From positions 1 to 64,000 of the forward strand of contig NZ_JAUOQR010000012.1 in assembly GCF_030547185.1 (NCBI RefSeq): a DNA stretch of 64,000 bases. The letters run 5' to 3'. Below are positions 47,935-57,559 of the stretch, piece by piece (position 1 is the stretch's first letter; each line of letters starts with the position of its first letter). Below the pieces are notes generated by a model. It made no database searches. It saw only the letters and a program-made list of their open reading frames with translations, and was not told the origin of the DNA. Position numbers and translations under genes: made by a program. Origin of the DNA: Neptuniibacter sp. 1_MG-2023 (lineage in GTDB: Bacteria; Pseudomonadota; Gammaproteobacteria; Pseudomonadales; Balneatricaceae).

Positions 47935-49713
47935 TCATACTTTTTCAATATAACGGAACCACATATCACTAAAAGCACTTTCTAAATCTTGTGCCATTAA
48001 GGAACCATTGTATAACCGTGATTCACTAACCTGCTCCCTTAACCCTTTACGCACCTCTGATAAGGCATGAATATCTGCACAAACTTTATTGGCAATCTCA
48101 ATATATTCACCTTCATTCTCTGCAACAAACTGATCCAAGCCTGCCTTATATAAAACTGCTGCCCCCCGTCGAGAGATACGATCACTACCCAGTAAAGAGA
48201 TATAAGGCACACCCATCCACAGCGATTCTAAATTAACCGTTCCCCCATTAAATGGGAAAGGGTCCAAACCTATATCAATACGCTTGTACGTATCAAAGTA
48301 TAGCTCCCTTGCTTCTCCCATTTCGCAGTCAATCCTCTCCGGATCAACCCCAAGTAAAGCAAACCGATCTTTAATACTTCTCGTAGTCGCTGCATCACAA
48401 AAAGCAGTATCTTTAATCAATAACCTTGCAGAGACATTCTCATTAAGAATTGTCGACCAGAGCGCAACAACGTCATCGTTCAGCTTGGTAATCTTATGTA
48501 AGCAGCCAAACGTTATATACCCATTTTTAAGCGCGGGCAGATCCCCTACAGACACATCAGTATCTGGCGGAAAGAAGCAACCTGATATATTTAAGTGCCA
48601 AGGCGCCTCAACATAAAAGGGTTTAATAGAATCAGGGAAATTCCATTGATCACCAATGAAATAATCGATCTCAGCGACCCCAGTGCTTGCAAAAAAACCC
48701 ATCCACGAGATTTGAATAGGTGCAGCCTTCCAAGCAAACAAAGGTAATCGGTTATGCGCAGTATGCCCTGACAAGTCAATTAGTATATTGACCCGATCAT
48801 CATAAATCGTCTGTGCGATATCGCTATCTGATCGGTGAGCAATTTTACTCCACTTAGTAAAACAGGGCTTTAGCTCTTCAGTGACTTCATCTTCGTCGGA
48901 ATAGTTGCTATAGGCAAGTAACTCGACTTTACTGTTATCAAGTTTATCGATCCAACTCTTCAAAAAATAAGCAACAGAATGTTTCCTTAAGTCACCAGAA
49001 ACAAGCCCTACTCTAATTTTCGGCTTATCTATCTTTTCTAATAACGGCCACTCTGTATAAGGTTCTGCTTTTGCGCGCGCAGCTTTACCATAAACTTGGG
49101 CTTTAATAAGGTATTCCTCTGAAGACACAGAGGGTTCGGACGCCATACACATTAATATATTACTAAAAATATCTAGGCGGGAAGGATCTAGATCATAGGC
49201 GGCTTGATAACAGGGAATAGCTTTTAAAAGTTCTGAACGTTTACGATAGACACTCCCCAAATTATTATGGGCCTTAATCAGCGTTGAATCGTGCTTTAAG
49301 GCCGTTTTATAAGCCGCTATTGCATCCTTATATCGCCCTAATTCAGAAAGCGCATCCGCATAACCTAGATGCGCTACAGCTAAAGAGGGCTGCAACTTTA
49401 CCGCTTTGATAAAACACTGACTCGCTTTATTTGCATCACCTAGGCCTTTAAATGCTAAACCTAAGTGATGATTAACTTCGGCATCCTTTGGTTTCAAACC
49501 AAGAGCCTTTGCCAATAAAAGCTGCGCTATTTTGTAATTCTGCTCTTGAAGAAGAATAATCCCGAAGAAGTGCAATGCATAGAAATTACTATCATCGAGC
49601 TGAAGTACTTTTTGAAATAGTGCTTTAGCCTGTGGAAAATTAGAGTTCTGATAACTTGAAATCCCAAGAGCGAGAGCCTTTTTTACAAGATCATTTTTCT
49701 GATTCACAGGCAA
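47935..49713 (-). CDS. TPR/SPINDLY-family O-GlcNAc transferase-like protein (GT41)
   Basis: A 592-residue protein with about five TPR repeats in the first 190 residues (PKDAEVNHHLGLAFKGLGDA, LAVAHLGYADALSELGRYKD, IKAHNNLGSVYRKRSELLKA) and a GT41 glycosyltransferase domain covering the rest (RVGLVSGDLRKHSVAYFLK, DLSGHTAHNRLPLFAWKAAP, LDPFPFNGGTVNLESLWMGV). GT41 enzymes add GlcNAc or a related sugar to Ser/Thr of proteins. It lies 29 bp after fliS, so flagellin is the likely target. The start is uncertain: TTG at 49713 or GTG at 49707, both with weak ribosome sites. Confidence 0.88.
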   Translation of the reverse strand: MPVNQKNDLVKKALALGISSYQNSNFPQAKALFQKVLQLDDSNFYALHFFGIILLQEQNYKIAQLLLAKALGLKPKDAEVNHHLGLAFKGLGDANKASQCFIKAVKLQPSLAVAHLGYADALSELGRYKDAIAAYKTALKHDSTLIKAHNNLGSVYRKRSELLKAIPCYQAAYDLDPSRLDIFSNILMCMASEPSVSSEEYLIKAQVYGKAARAKAEPYTEWPLLEKIDKPKIRVGLVSGDLRKHSVAYFLKSWIDKLDNSKVELLAYSNYSDEDEVTEELKPCFTKWSKIAHRSDSDIAQTIYDDRVNILIDLSGHTAHNRLPLFAWKAAPIQISWMGFFASTGVAEIDYFIGDQWNFPDSIKPFYVEAPWHLNISGCFFPPDTDVSVGDLPALKNGYITFGCLHKITKLNDDVVALWSTILNENVSARLLIKDTAFCDAATTRSIKDRFALLGVDPERIDCEMGEARELYFDTYKRIDIGLDPFPFNGGTVNLESLWMGVPYISLLGSDRISRRGAAVLYKAGLDQFVAENEGEYIEIANKVCADIHALSEVRKGLREQVSESRLYNGSLMAQDLESAFSDMWFRYIEKV

Positions 49714-49742
49714 CTACTACACATAATTTAACAAACTAAAAA

Positions 49743-50141
49743 CTAATCGTTCTGAAGCTCTACCGGCATACTCGACCAGCCCTGCCTTATCTCCAAAATA
49801 AGCCCCATCACTTCCTGAACTTTATCAGCATTATTTTCACGATTAGCCACTATTAGTTGACGTATCATGTAATTATAAAGTTCGTCCAGATTAGCCGCCA
49901 CTTCGCCGCCCTTTTCTAAATCTAACGCACCTTTTAAACCGACGATAATATCTGAAGCTTTGTTTAAGTGTTCAGTTCTTTCTTCAATCTGTTTACGTTC
50001 GATAGAGCCTTTAGCTTTGGCCAAAGAGGTCAACGCCCCTTCTAATAACATCGAAATAAGCTTATGTGGACTCGCTGTTTCTACAGTCGCCCTAAGATCT
50101 ACACTTTTATACTCTTTTAGGGCGTTTAAATTGACGCTCAT
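49743..50141 (-). CDS. fliS: Flagellin export chaperone FliS
   Basis: A 132-residue helical chaperone that binds the flagellin C-terminus before export. It has the family pattern VETASPHKLISMLLEGALTS, RKQIEERTEHLNKASDII, LNASDIIVGLKGALDLEKGG-type and NLDELYNYMIRQLIVANREN. It lies 56 bp after fliD, the normal order. Confidence 0.93.
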   Translation of the reverse strand: MSVNLNALKEYKSVDLRATVETASPHKLISMLLEGALTSLAKAKGSIERKQIEERTEHLNKASDIIVGLKGALDLEKGGEVAANLDELYNYMIRQLIVANRENNADKVQEVMGLILEIRQGWSSMPVELQND

Positions 50142-50197
50142 AAAACATACCTATCCAATAAAATATTCTAAACTCATGTCTAACTATAAACGCTGTG

Positions 50198-52315
50198 TTA
50201 ACTACTCGTAGATGTAAATGGCAACTGTTCAAGTAAACCGTCTAACTGACTACCGGTGCTTTGAAAGCTGCTAACAATTTGCTCCATCGCTAAAAACTGT
50301 GCAGACAAACGCAACTCAAATGTTTCCATCTTACGCTCTAGCTCAACACGATCATCAGCAACATCTTCTAACGCTTGATTAATATTGTCTTCACGAAGCT
50401 GAATACTACCTGATGAAGAAAGAAAACTAGCAATAAGTTTATCAAGTTCACCAGCAAACCCACGAGAGAAATCAACAGTAGCAGTGCCTGCGGCGACTGC
50501 ATTTTCACCTATGGTAAAGTTCAGGCCATAAGGATCAGAATCGATGGCTGGCAATAAAATATTACCAGAGCCGAAACCCGCTTCCCCATCAATGGTACCC
50601 ACTACATCAACACCATTATCTGACTGTGTAATAAAACCCAGCTCAGCGATATCTGCACCAAAATCAGCCGTATCAAAAGCAACACTCGAGGCTACGCCAT
50701 AACTTCTGGATGTAAAAGCAAATTGATCTGTGGCTTCATCATAAGTCACATCTACAGCAACATTAGCTCCGCTAATATTACTATCGCCATTAATTAATGA
50801 CTGCAGGTCTGCACGAATTTCATCTGCAGTTGTATAACTACCTGTCAGCGTAATCGTGTCAGACTCAACCCCGTCCACAGTCACCTTAAAGGATAGGTCT
50901 AACAAAGTGGCGTCAGCTATAGCAACGGTATCAGTAGCACTATCAAAACCAATAGCACCACCATCAGCCATCGCATTAGCGCTCACCGATGCTTTTTCTG
51001 GATTCGTGGTTATAACAACATCATAATTACCCGGAACAGTACCTGTCGCATAACTCCCCACTGAAACTGATACTTCATCACTAGATGATCCTGTATTAGT
51101 CGCAAATAAAGTCTCAACTAATGCAAAATTTTCATCCATTGCTCGACTGAAATCATCTTCATCAATAGACAGCGTTCCATCTAACTCAGTACGTATTCCT
51201 ACATTTGTTAGCGCGGTAAAACCATCATCAATACCTGGCACTAAAGATCCGATCGTAGATCTAATCTGGTTAAGCATTGCTTTGGCTGTACCGTCAGTGG
51301 CTAGATCACCTTTGACTGTCTGGTTATCCTCATCCGTACTATAACCCGTTAAATTCTGCGCTGTTTCATAAAAGAGATTATAAGCTTCAACAAAATCTCT
51401 TATCGCTTGCTCGGCTATGGATGTATCTTCACTAACAGTAAAGGTAAAGCTACTACCAGGTTCAGCTTTATTTAACGAAAAGCTAAACCCCTGAATAACA
51501 TCATCAATTTCATTTGTCTCACGAAAGACGGTAAGGCCGTTAACTTTTAGCTCTGCATCTTTCGCTTGCTGCGTTTCGATAACTTGAGACGATTCTGTTT
51601 CATTAAATTCAAAAACACTTAAACCTGTTGCATCACCTTTAGTGGCATCATCACTGCTCACTCTCAACGCATTATCTGCACCGGAAGGGGCGGTTAATAA
51701 CAACTGGTACTGGCCATCAACCAATAAAACTGATGCTTGAACATCCGCATCTTCAGCATTAATTTTATCGGCTATATCCTGTAAAGAGTCTCCAGCTTCG
51801 ACCGTAATATTTAACGCTGCCCGCTCGTCATTAGTCGCAAAGGAATAAGGATCCTGATCAGAATCAGCATCAGCTCCCGGATCAACGTCTTCATCATAAG
51901 TCCAAGTACCAAAACTAATAGTCAGCGTACCTGCCTCATTCAAGGCTTGATCTTTATCAGAGTATGCTCCTGTCGCTAAAGACTGGGCTTGAGCAACTTC
52001 AACAACCTCTATTTGATAGGTACCCGTTTGCGCACCTGGGTCTACTGAATTAGGTGTAATCACATCAGTATCAGGGAATGACACCGTACGCGCATTAAAA
52101 GTGTCGTTATCTGCAAGGGGATCAAGCACTGTTTGCAACTCAGACAAGCTACTTTGTAAGGTTCCGTATGCTGATATCTGAGCTTCCAGTTTCTCTTCGG
52201 TATCATTTAAACGCTCCTCTCTAGGAGCCTTCTCAATGTCTACGAGCTGGGAAACAATGCTGGAGGTGTTGATACCAGAACCGGCTCCCAGTGAGCTAAT
52301 AATGCTATCACTCAT
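50198..52315 (-). CDS. fliD: Filament cap protein FliD
   Basis: A 705-residue cap protein. N-terminal D0 region starts ISSLGAGSGINTSSIVSQLV and the C-terminal helices end QFLAMEQIVSSFQSTGSQLD. The flagellin-like hydrophilic centre is much longer than in Pseudomonas FliD (about 470 residues), with several Ig-like-looking modules rich in Ser, Thr and Asp (about residues 410-610). It caps the growing filament and directs flagellin folding. It lies 47 bp after flaG. Confidence 0.95.
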   Translation of the reverse strand: MSDSIISSLGAGSGINTSSIVSQLVDIEKAPREERLNDTEEKLEAQISAYGTLQSSLSELQTVLDPLADNDTFNARTVSFPDTDVITPNSVDPGAQTGTYQIEVVEVAQAQSLATGAYSDKDQALNEAGTLTISFGTWTYDEDVDPGADADSDQDPYSFATNDERAALNITVEAGDSLQDIADKINAEDADVQASVLLVDGQYQLLLTAPSGADNALRVSSDDATKGDATGLSVFEFNETESSQVIETQQAKDAELKVNGLTVFRETNEIDDVIQGFSFSLNKAEPGSSFTFTVSEDTSIAEQAIRDFVEAYNLFYETAQNLTGYSTDEDNQTVKGDLATDGTAKAMLNQIRSTIGSLVPGIDDGFTALTNVGIRTELDGTLSIDEDDFSRAMDENFALVETLFATNTGSSSDEVSVSVGSYATGTVPGNYDVVITTNPEKASVSANAMADGGAIGFDSATDTVAIADATLLDLSFKVTVDGVESDTITLTGSYTTADEIRADLQSLINGDSNISGANVAVDVTYDEATDQFAFTSRSYGVASSVAFDTADFGADIAELGFITQSDNGVDVVGTIDGEAGFGSGNILLPAIDSDPYGLNFTIGENAVAAGTATVDFSRGFAGELDKLIASFLSSSGSIQLREDNINQALEDVADDRVELERKMETFELRLSAQFLAMEQIVSSFQSTGSQLDGLLEQLPFTSTSS

Positions 52316-52362
52316 GGTTTTTGCCTCTGGTTTTTAAGTGGGTGGAAGAAAGACTTTAAAGG

Positions 52363-52725
52363 TTAGGCTTTCTTATCAAAAAGGAATCCTATCATCCGAT
52401 CCAATGATTCGGCAAATGCTAGCGCCTCTTCATTTGGAATCTGACGTATTACTTTATCAGTTGTTAAATCACGCACTTCCACAACAACCTGCTCTGAAGC
52501 TTTATCAACCGAAAAACTCAACGAGCGCTGGCCACTTTCCATCATCTCATTAAGACGATCAATAGCAGCATCTAACTTCTCTGCTGAAACCTCTTGGGTC
52601 TGTTGAAACTGCTCGTTTTTCTGCGGTGCTTCAACAGGCTGAGGCTTAACCTGACTTACGGTTTGTTGAGTCTGCTGTGACGGCTGAATGACATTAGCAG
52701 CTGCCCCCATCGATTCAATACCCAT
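52363..52725 (-). CDS. flaG: Flagellar protein FlaG
   Basis: A 120-residue protein with a Gln/Pro-rich N-terminal half and the FlaG domain at the end (RSLSFSVDKASEQVVVEVRD, KVIRQIPNEEALAFAESLDR). In polar flagellates flaG lies between fliC and fliD and affects filament length. It follows fliC by 105 bp. Confidence 0.92.
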   Translation of the reverse strand: MGIESMGAAANVIQPSQQTQQTVSQVKPQPVEAPQKNEQFQQTQEVSAEKLDAAIDRLNEMMESGQRSLSFSVDKASEQVVVEVRDLTTDKVIRQIPNEEALAFAESLDRMIGFLFDKKA

Positions 52726-52752
52726 AACTCAATCCTCTTATTTAACCTTGTG

Positions 52753-52787
52753 AAAATTCCCCCATCATCGTTATAGACTCAGGGGGA
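52753..52787 (-). terminator. Possible weak terminator after fliC
   Basis: On the minus strand a tccccc/ggggga stem of 6 bp with an 18-base loop is followed by aatttt, 44-78 bp after the fliC stop. The loop is long and the T tract poor, so it may only attenuate transcription into flaG. Confidence 0.35.
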
Positions 52788-52798
52788 TCAACACTCTA
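52771..52798 (-). promoter_or_regulatory. Possible sigma-28 promoter of flaG-fliD-fliS
   Basis: The minus strand reads TAGAGTGT-N12-GTCTATAA, six of eight bases matching each of the sigma-28 elements TAAAGTTT and GCCGATAA, but with a spacer one base longer than ideal. It overlaps the weak hairpin above. Plausible, not secure. Confidence 0.3.
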
Positions 52799-52830
52799 CT
52801 AGGCACTTAGCTTAATAGTATAGCTAGTAT

Positions 52831-54582
52831 TTACTGAAGTAGAGATAGTACTTGCTGTGGTGCAGCGTTAGCCTGAGCCAACATTGCTGTACCTGCCTGC
52901 TGTAGTACCTGAGCTCTTGATAGGGCTGCAGATTCTGAAGCAAAGTCAGCATCTTCGATACGTGAACGGGCAGCCGAAACGTTTTCAGATACGTTTGACA
53001 AGTTATTCACTGTAAAGTCTAGACGGTTATTAACCGCACCCAAATCACCTCGAGTGGAGTTAATCTGCTCAAGTGCAGAGTCAATAATATCTATAGCTTC
53101 CTGTGCACCACTAGCAGTCGAAATATCGATACTTGCTACGCTACCACCAGCACCTGCTGCAGCATTGGTTTCATTTAGACCAAAGATAGTCTCCATCGCA
53201 GCTTCATCACCATCTTTGTATGAGATAGAGATATCACCACCATCAACGGAGGTAAGTTTTAAAGCATCAGTTACGCCATTAGCACCATCTAGAGACGCTG
53301 TCACACCTGTTTCATCTGTGTAAGAGTTCAACCAAGCAACCAAATCACTTTCTTCACCAGCAGTGCTGTTACCGTCATAATCAACAGTTGAATCGTACTC
53401 ACCAAGCGTTACGCCATTTATAGTAACCTGACCCGCATCAACATCGCCCTGCGCTTGAGCTTGATAGCCTGTTACAGTACCCGCTTCTAAACGAGTATCT
53501 AAACCAACAACATCAGCATGAGCTGCATCATTATATTCAATGGTTACAGCATCGCCAGAATCGTCAGAGATGGTAAGCGCAGCTTCAAACGTTGCATTCG
53601 TAAATGTACCAATGGCATCATTTAACGTAGCACCACTTGCAGAAAGCGCAACATTATCAGCACCCTCTACAGATACAGTCAGGTAGCCATCATCATTAAT
53701 CTCTGCCTGAATAAGACCGTTAGATACTTCGTTAGCTTTATCAGCCAACTCCTGAAGAGAACCCGTCTCAGATACCTGGAACGTCTGCACATCGCCATTC
53801 GCCATAGTTACTGCAAACTGAATGTATTCACCTGAAGCAACGATACCGTCACCCGATGTTGTCGCTGTAGCTTCAGCCAATGTACCAACTGTCACGCCGG
53901 CAACGTTGGAGTTAACTGTATCAATAGCATCCTGCAGAACAGTTTCAGCAGACAAATCGCCGATATCAATACCGTTAATAGACATTGTCTCTGTGCCGTC
54001 AAATGTCTGCAACTGAGTCAATAGGTCATTGCCCGAATCTGTTGCACCAATAATAGATGCACCCGTACCATTACCTAAAGATTGAGTATCTGTCGCACCA
54101 ATGTTTAGCGCGATAGTTTCATTGGCATCAGCACCGGCTTGTAGCTCAACCTCACCTAAAGTGCCGTCAAGAATATTAAGGCCGTTGAATTTAGTTGTTT
54201 CAGAGATACGATCGATCTCAGCAATCAACTGCTGAACCTCAGCATCCAATGTTGCACGGTTACCATCATCGTAAGTACCGTTGGCAGACTGGATAGATAG
54301 TTCACGCATACGCTGTAGGATGTTAGTTGTTTCATCCAACGCACCCTCAGCCGTCTGAATTAGAGAGATACCATCGTTTGCATTTCGTACCGCTTGATCC
54401 AAACCACGAACCTGTGAAGTCATGCGGTTAGAGATTGCCAAGCCCGCTGCATCATCTGCCGCAGAGTTGATACGTTTACCACTAGATAAACGCTCCATTG
54501 CCTGGTTCTGATCATTCTGTGAAAGCGTTAGGTTACGCTGAGCATTCAGCGACATGATGTTTGAATTAATTACCATTGACAT
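52831..54582 (-). CDS. fliC: Flagellin FliC
   Basis: A 583-residue flagellin. The conserved N-terminal D0/D1 region starts MSMVINSNIMSLNAQRNLTL, with ERLSSGKRINSAADDAAGLA and RNANDGISLIQTAEG. The C-terminal D0 region ends ADFASESAALSRAQVLQQAG and then APQQVLSLLQ. The central 300 residues are variable, Thr/Asp/Ala-rich, with the many Ser/Thr residues expected for O-glycosylation. A GAGGAG ribosome site precedes the ATG. Its long leader has a sigma-28 promoter. It follows fliT on the opposite strand. Confidence 0.97.
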   Translation of the reverse strand: MSMVINSNIMSLNAQRNLTLSQNDQNQAMERLSSGKRINSAADDAAGLAISNRMTSQVRGLDQAVRNANDGISLIQTAEGALDETTNILQRMRELSIQSANGTYDDGNRATLDAEVQQLIAEIDRISETTKFNGLNILDGTLGEVELQAGADANETIALNIGATDTQSLGNGTGASIIGATDSGNDLLTQLQTFDGTETMSINGIDIGDLSAETVLQDAIDTVNSNVAGVTVGTLAEATATTSGDGIVASGEYIQFAVTMANGDVQTFQVSETGSLQELADKANEVSNGLIQAEINDDGYLTVSVEGADNVALSASGATLNDAIGTFTNATFEAALTISDDSGDAVTIEYNDAAHADVVGLDTRLEAGTVTGYQAQAQGDVDAGQVTINGVTLGEYDSTVDYDGNSTAGEESDLVAWLNSYTDETGVTASLDGANGVTDALKLTSVDGGDISISYKDGDEAAMETIFGLNETNAAAGAGGSVASIDISTASGAQEAIDIIDSALEQINSTRGDLGAVNNRLDFTVNNLSNVSENVSAARSRIEDADFASESAALSRAQVLQQAGTAMLAQANAAPQQVLSLLQ

Positions 54583-54823
54583 GAGTTTATTCTCCTCATA
54601 CTCAGCCGAGTTTGACCGACCGTAATAAAAATATTTTCTTTTTGAATTTCCAACTTTAAAAAGACTGAAAATCCAAGCTTGTGTAGGTTATCGACCATTG
54701 ACAAAAACCCTTTAGAAAAAACATTTACTTTTTTCCTAAGCATTTTTCCAAGTAGCCCAATGCCTCGTTGATTTTTGTTATCGGCACCTTCAAACTGATC
54801 ATTAGTATTTTTTGGAGAAAAGC
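54583..54823. other. fliC-fliT divergent region
   Basis: 241 bp between divergent fliC and fliT. It carries the sigma-28 promoter of fliC at 54778-54804, leaving a flagellin mRNA leader of roughly 190 nt that holds no conserved frame. The fliT promoter is not obvious; sigma-28 or sigma-54 elements on the plus strand were not found. Confidence 0.7.
54778..54804 (-). promoter_or_regulatory. Sigma-28 promoter of fliC
   Basis: On the minus strand a perfect GCCGATAA -10 element (54785-54778) is preceded at the ideal 11-base spacing by TAATGATC, five of eight bases matching TAAAGTTT. The start point is about 190 nt before the fliC ATG. FliA encoded in this window would use it. Confidence 0.75.
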
Positions 54824-55135
54824 ATGAACCCTTTAATAAAGCTCGCAGAAGAAGCACTAGAACAATCCACCAATATGGAGGTATTAGCGCAAGAAGGAAG
54901 ATGGGACGAGTTAACCGACTTACAAAAGATACACACAGCCACTATAGAAAAAATAATGACAGCAGAAGCCGATGATGCCATTAAATCTCAACTACGCGCT
55001 TTATTATTAGAGATAAAAACAACTAACAACCGCACAATGGATCTAGCTGGCGACTATAAATTAAAGCTCGTTAAGGAGAAGAAAACCTTAGGACAAGGTG
55101 CAAAAATGCAAAAAATGCTGAACGCATTAAAGTAG
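54824..55135 (+). CDS. fliT: FliT-like flagellar chaperone
   Basis: A 103-residue helical protein starting MNPLIKLAEEALEQSTNMEV, with WDELTDLQKIHTATIEKI and a Lys-rich end. Size, helical content and its position beside the fliC-fliD-fliS genes fit FliT, the FliD export chaperone, but sequence support is modest. GGAG lies 7 bases before the ATG at 54824. It is unusual in being divergent from fliC rather than following fliS. A 9-bp inverted repeat (ttaaagtag/ctactttaa) overlaps its 3' end. Confidence 0.7.
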   Translation: MNPLIKLAEEALEQSTNMEVLAQEGRWDELTDLQKIHTATIEKIMTAEADDAIKSQLRALLLEIKTTNNRTMDLAGDYKLKLVKEKKTLGQGAKMQKMLNALK

Positions 55136-55210
55136 ATAAAAGTCATTACCACCACTCTCACCTACTTTAATACTGCGACAAACCAACAGGCCTACCTAAG
55201 CGCCAGCACT

Positions 55211-57559
55211 CTATTCATTGATTTTTGGATGTAACAAGCGCGCAATTGCGGGTAACAATATCAACGCACCCAACATATTCCAGATAAACATAAAGGTAAG
55301 TAGAACCCCCATATCCGCTTGAAACTTAATAGGCGAGAAAGTCCAAAGAACAACCCCTATTGCCAACGTCAATCCAGTAAATGCGACAGACTTACCCGTA
55401 CTTTGTAAAGTTTCAAGATAGGCCTCAGCCAAGCTATGACCTTTCTGCAGATAGGTCTGCATTTTTGAATAAATATAGATACCATAATCCACACCTATAC
55501 CAACACCTAAAGCGATCACCGGTAATGTAGCGACTTTTACGCCAATACCTAATTTAGCCATCAACGCCTGACATAGGATTGAGGTTAATATCAAGGGCGC
55601 GATGATGCAGACTACCGTACGAAGCGATCTAAAGGTCAATAAGCACAGGAAGCTCACCACAGAATAAACCCAGATCAGCATCTCATACTGGGCCATTTCA
55701 ATCACTTCGTTTGTTGCGGCCTCAAAGCCTGCTTTGCCTGCCGCCATATTAAACTTGATTGTATCTGTCTCGTATTGAGCAACAAAACCATCGACAGCAA
55801 CTGTCACCGCTTTTAATGTTTCTGCTTTATGATCATCAAGGAAAATAATAACCGGTAATAAAGAGCAGCTACTGTTCATCAGTCCCGCTGGAACATAAGA
55901 GAGAGAGGCATTAATCACGTACTGATTACGTATTACCGAACGCCATTTCAGACTCCCCTCATTCAAACCTGCCGTTACACGTTCCGATACATCCACCAGC
56001 GAAATACTGGATTGCACCCCAGAAACATTCCGTAAGTAAAATTGGAAACGATCGACTAAAGCCAACGTTTCATAGCGACTACAATGTTCTTTTGGCGTAG
56101 AAACCATCACAACAAACACGTCACTCGAAGTAGAGTAATTAGCGGTAATAAAACTATTATCTAAGTTATAACGAGAATCCTCTCGCAACTCTGGGGCACC
56201 CACATCCAAATCGCCAATCTGTAACCCTTTACTCCCATAAATACCTAAAACCGCGAGACAGATAGCAATCACAACAGCGACTATAGCTCCTTTTTGAGTA
56301 GCGAAGACACTTAACAAGTGCCAATGGGAATCCTTTTTCTCTATTCCTTTTTTGGCTTTAGTTATAGCGTTACGACCCACCCCAAAATAACTCATTAACA
56401 AAGGGAGCAGCATTAAATTGGTTAAAATAATAACGGCAACACCAATAGATGCAGCTACAGCCAGGTCTTGAATAACTTGGATCTCGATTACCATCAACGT
56501 AATAAAGCCGATACCATCTGAAATCAGCGCCGTTAACCCAGGAATATAGATTGTTTTAAAAGCATGCTTTGCCGCTTGAAGCTTATCAGCCCCATTCGTA
56601 GCAGACTCTAGTGTGATTGTATTTACAATTTGAACGCCATGGCTGACCGCAATAGCAAACACCAAAAATGGCACTAACATCGAATAAGGGTCGATTCCAT
56701 AACCAAGGAGATTCAATACACCTAACTGCCATATGACCGCTGCAAGAGAACAGATTAAAGGAATAATCGTACCCATTACACTGCCGGAATAGAGATAGAG
56801 CAGCACCATAGTGACCACAAAAGCGATCGCAAAAAATAGAGCCACCTCAACCGCACCATCAATCAGGTCACCAACAATTTTCGCAAATCCGGTGATATGA
56901 ATACTGATATTTTCAGAACTATATTTATCTCTAACCAGCTTTTCTAACAGAGCGGAAAACTCTTTATAATCAAGCTTCTCCCCTGTCTCTGGATCTTTAT
57001 CAAAAAGAGGCACCTGCACCATAGCTGAGCGAAAATCATTACCTACTAATATTCCCACCTGACCTGAGCGAAGAATATTGGTGCGTACGAGCTCTAAACT
57101 TTCTTTTGAACCATCATATTTGGCAGGTATTACTGGACCACCAACAAAACCATCTTCAGTCACTTCAGTCCAGCGTACATTAGGTGTCCAAATAGACTTT
57201 AATGCGGAACGATCAACCCCAGGAATAAAAAACAGCTCATCAGTCACACTTTTGAGAGTTGACTGAAATTCAGCACTAAATATATCGCCATTTTTTGCTG
57301 CAACAACAACACGAATACTATTACCTAAACCCGCTAAATCATCTTTATAGCGCATATAGTTTTCAACAAACGGATGTTGAGCAGGGATCATTTTCACAAA
57401 ACTAGCATCAGGACGAATCTGTGAGGCCTGCCAAGTAAAGAATAAAGTGGCAATCAAAAAACCGACTAAAAGCAATTTCCGATAACTAAAAAGTACCCGC
57501 TCAGCTAGTTTTTCACTGGTATTAATCGGCCAGAGCAGTATTGAGGACAACCTTTTCAT
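55211..57559 (-). CDS. MMPL/RND-superfamily exporter
   Basis: A 782-residue protein with 12 predicted membrane helices and two large periplasmic loops, the HAE3/MMPL type (helices near residues 30-45, 225-425, 615-780; LPVIALGVGIGVDYGIYIYS, TGLTLAIGVVLWTF and ALISDGIGFITLMVI). It likely exports hydrophobic or lipid-like compounds by proton motive force. Its ATG overlaps the stop of the YCF48-like gene (TAATG), so the two are coupled. The substrate cannot be read from the sequence; DUF1302/DUF1329 genes that accompany this pair in other marine bacteria are absent here. Confidence 0.88.
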   Translation of the reverse strand: MKRLSSILLWPINTSEKLAERVLFSYRKLLLVGFLIATLFFTWQASQIRPDASFVKMIPAQHPFVENYMRYKDDLAGLGNSIRVVVAAKNGDIFSAEFQSTLKSVTDELFFIPGVDRSALKSIWTPNVRWTEVTEDGFVGGPVIPAKYDGSKESLELVRTNILRSGQVGILVGNDFRSAMVQVPLFDKDPETGEKLDYKEFSALLEKLVRDKYSSENISIHITGFAKIVGDLIDGAVEVALFFAIAFVVTMVLLYLYSGSVMGTIIPLICSLAAVIWQLGVLNLLGYGIDPYSMLVPFLVFAIAVSHGVQIVNTITLESATNGADKLQAAKHAFKTIYIPGLTALISDGIGFITLMVIEIQVIQDLAVAASIGVAVIILTNLMLLPLLMSYFGVGRNAITKAKKGIEKKDSHWHLLSVFATQKGAIVAVVIAICLAVLGIYGSKGLQIGDLDVGAPELREDSRYNLDNSFITANYSTSSDVFVVMVSTPKEHCSRYETLALVDRFQFYLRNVSGVQSSISLVDVSERVTAGLNEGSLKWRSVIRNQYVINASLSYVPAGLMNSSCSLLPVIIFLDDHKAETLKAVTVAVDGFVAQYETDTIKFNMAAGKAGFEAATNEVIEMAQYEMLIWVYSVVSFLCLLTFRSLRTVVCIIAPLILTSILCQALMAKLGIGVKVATLPVIALGVGIGVDYGIYIYSKMQTYLQKGHSLAEAYLETLQSTGKSVAFTGLTLAIGVVLWTFSPIKFQADMGVLLTFMFIWNMLGALILLPAIARLLHPKINE

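Noticed and set aside
54570-54857. 95-codon minus-strand frame across the fliC leader
   Set aside because: It covers the sigma-28 promoter and the fliC start in another frame and has no ribosome site of its own.
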